A stretch of DNA of 21,631 nucleotides from a virus. The translations under genes were made by a program, and so were the position numbers. Below, piece after piece: positions 20,511 to 21,631 of this stretch. The DNA is taken from positions 1 through 21,631 of the IMG/VR virus record IMGVR_UViG_3300042893_001924; one strand, given 5' to 3'. The notes below the pieces were generated by a model. That model worked only from the letters and a program-made list of their open reading frames with translations. It was not told the origin of the DNA and did not search any database. Within the stretch, counting starts at the first letter, position 1. The number at the start of each line of letters is the position of its first letter.

Positions 20511-21609
20511 TCTTTGAAAACCCACAATCAACATTGATTTTAAATTCATCAACTACTTGATTGAAAAATTCTTTGCTAAAAAATCTGTCTTTGTTAAATT
20601 TGCAAATGTCTTTGAGTTGGTGATGTAACTTCTGTTGTTGTTCTGTTGATAGTTCAGACAATGATTTCATGAGATCAACCACAGCCTCAAGTCTCTGCAC
20701 AGGATCTTGTATGCAATCGTAACTCTCATCAAAATAATCGCCAAATGTTCGAAACCCGTAACGTTTTAGATATTCCAAACTGCCCGGGGTACTGACCAAA
20801 ATAAACGGCTGTCCACAAGCAATTGGTCTAAGAGTTTTCTCTGTAAGATGCCACTTGGTATCATCAAACACTGTTTCTAATACAACTTCTATTAGAGTTT
20901 GATTGTAATCCAAACTGGTATAATCTGCGCTGGCTACAGAATCAAAATTTGCCGGTGGAAAATATTGATCTAGATCAGTTCGTGTGGGTTCAAATGCAGG
21001 ATTGGCAAACTTATGTTGCAACCAGTGTTGTCCAGAATCTTCTGGATTAAATGTCAATTGGCAGTGATCTTGAAGATTTTGAGTTAACACCAATTCTGTA
21101 AATTTAATTCGGTATTCTCTTAGTCCAGACCAAGCACGATTGTAAATTAAAAATGTTTTTTGAATTGATTTTGGGTTAGCAAACACCGGGTCAATCTCAG
21201 CATATCTAAACCAGTCTCTTGCAATTACAGCATGACTCCACCAGTATACACCAACTGAATAATGTTGCTCAAACCATGCTACATCTTGGCTGTTCATCTC
21301 TGAATGCAACATCAAACTTTGATTATAAAACTTGGTGGATGTTCCTACATACCGTCTTGTTGCTATTTCAAAAATTGAACACAACAGTTCAGGGCTGTTT
21401 GTAAACTTTGCTGTCAACAAGTCATAATCTTTATAATTTAAAGTTTCTTGGTCATGACAAAACATCTTTATGTATTGATCGGTACATAATTTTAATGGCT
21501 TACAATCATCTATTTTTCTTGACCCGTGTGGAAGAAAGCGATAAATTAAGATATCTTGGTTGCAAATGTCTTGCAAAAAATTGTATAATCTATCTAAAGG
21601 AACGCTCAT
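20488..21609 (-). CDS. Exostosin-like/GT-B putative glycosyltransferase
   Basis: 373 residues. The first two thirds have no motif I can name (a C-rich DDCKPLKLC region, many aromatic residues, SHAVIARDWFRYAE). About residues 240-300 hold the recognisable part: VVLETVF then WHLTEKTLRPIACGQPFILV, STPGSLEYLKRYGFRTF, DYFDESYD. The T-E-K-T...P-I..G.PF....PG.L..L...GF.TF...DESYD pattern is common in phage and bacterial glycosyltransferases of exostosin/LPS type, the acidic E-K-T contacting the sugar nucleotide. The acceptor is unknown; host LPS or phage tail proteins are plausible. Its start codon lies in CATG shared with the divergent gene at 21608. Confidence 0.72.
   Translation of the reverse strand: MSVPLDRLYNFLQDICNQDILIYRFLPHGSRKIDDCKPLKLCTDQYIKMFCHDQETLNYKDYDLLTAKFTNSPELLCSIFEIATRRYVGTSTKFYNQSLMLHSEMNSQDVAWFEQHYSVGVYWWSHAVIARDWFRYAEIDPVFANPKSIQKTFLIYNRAWSGLREYRIKFTELVLTQNLQDHCQLTFNPEDSGQHWLQHKFANPAFEPTRTDLDQYFPPANFDSVASADYTSLDYNQTLIEVVLETVFDDTKWHLTEKTLRPIACGQPFILVSTPGSLEYLKRYGFRTFGDYFDESYDCIQDPVQRLEAVVDLMKSLSELSTEQQQKLHHQLKDICKFNKDRFFSKEFFNQVVDEFKINVDCGFSKIKQSVLA
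21560..21589 (+). promoter_or_regulatory. Candidate promoter for the gene at 21608
   Basis: TTGCAA (21560-21565), 18-base spacer, TATAAT (21584-21589), -35 matching four of six. It lies within the coding start of the minus-strand glycosyltransferase gene. The predicted start near 21596 leaves the AAAGGA ribosome site partly at the 5' end of the mRNA. Confidence 0.45.
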
Positions 21610-21631
21610 GGCAAAAATTGGTTTTATTGGA
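21608..21631 (+). CDS. Start of a Rossmann-fold gene, cut by window end
   Basis: Eight codons are visible: M-A-K-I-G-F-I-G, with AAAGGA (21597-21602) upstream and the frame open to the edge. K-I-G-F-I-G is the first strand and start of the glycine loop in NAD(P)-binding Rossmann proteins, as in 6-phosphogluconate dehydrogenase, 3-hydroxyisobutyrate dehydrogenase or UDP-glucose dehydrogenase. Cyanophages carry 6-phosphogluconate dehydrogenase, but the fragment cannot decide. It begins in the same CATG as the divergent glycosyltransferase. Confidence 0.6.

Noticed and set aside
1-21631. CRISPR arrays, transposons, integrase or attachment sites
   Set aside because: No regularly spaced repeats, transposase motifs or integrase motifs were seen.

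Overview
The window looks like part of the genome of a large, strictly lytic, T4-like contractile-tailed phage. The likely host is an aquatic Gram-negative bacterium. Evidence for phage: class Ia ribonucleotide reductase genes, a glutaredoxin, a T4 gp30-type ATP-dependent DNA ligase, a PAAR tail-spike tip, a large tail-type protein, a T4-style TATAAATA late-promoter box, and dense packing with ATGA/TAATG start-stop overlaps. Several small unknown proteins look, from memory, like conserved hypotheticals of marine T4-like phages (cyanophage and pelagiphage relatives). Evidence for a Gram-negative host: the PAAR tip, an outer-membrane-type lipoprotein signal, an IbpA-like Hsp20, a GT25-type glycosyltransferase, and sigma70-like TTGACA/TATAAT promoters. 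I cannot name the host genus. I found no tRNA, CRISPR array, integrase or insertion sequence.

Layout. (1) 1-7710, nucleotide metabolism: the 3' part of nrdA, then a small membrane protein. Next comes a tightly overlapped run of enzymes (GT25-like glycosyltransferase, class II aldolase, conserved unknown, class IV PLP aminotransferase, fatty-acid-hydroxylase-type di-iron enzyme, ATP-grasp ligase) lying between nrdA and nrdB. Then nrdB, a duplicated-module small protein, glutaredoxin and an Sm-like small protein. (2) 7712-10029, virion: PAAR tip protein and a 675-residue tail-associated protein with a carbohydrate-binding-like insert. (3) 10030-10240: two near-identical extended -10 promoters flanking a possible leaderless 42-codon membrane peptide with a pilin-like signature. 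(4) 10240-14717: small conserved unknowns, DNA ligase, and a phage-encoded lipoprotein with calcium-binding FG-GAP/VCBS-type repeats. (5) 14714-16754: a consensus promoter, a hypothetical gene whose first 150 bases may instead be a structured leader, and a multi-span coiled-coil membrane protein. (6) 16751-19337: ClpX, ribosomal protein bS21, a small unknown, Hsp20 and ClpS. (7) 19331-21631: a minus-strand metallophosphoesterase, a plus-strand unknown, a minus-strand glycosyltransferase, and the first codons of a Rossmann-type gene that starts in the same CATG as its divergent neighbour.

How it may work together: RNR plus glutaredoxin supplies dNTPs. The enzyme island between nrdA and nrdB probably builds or modifies a small molecule or a surface or nucleic-acid sugar. 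The ClpX/bS21/Hsp20/ClpS block suggests the phage alters host protein quality control and translation, relying on host ClpP and ClpA because neither is encoded here. The lipoprotein and glycosyltransferases point to remodelling of the infected cell surface. The two strongest candidates for an undescribed system are the nrdA-nrdB enzyme island and the proteostasis/translation block.
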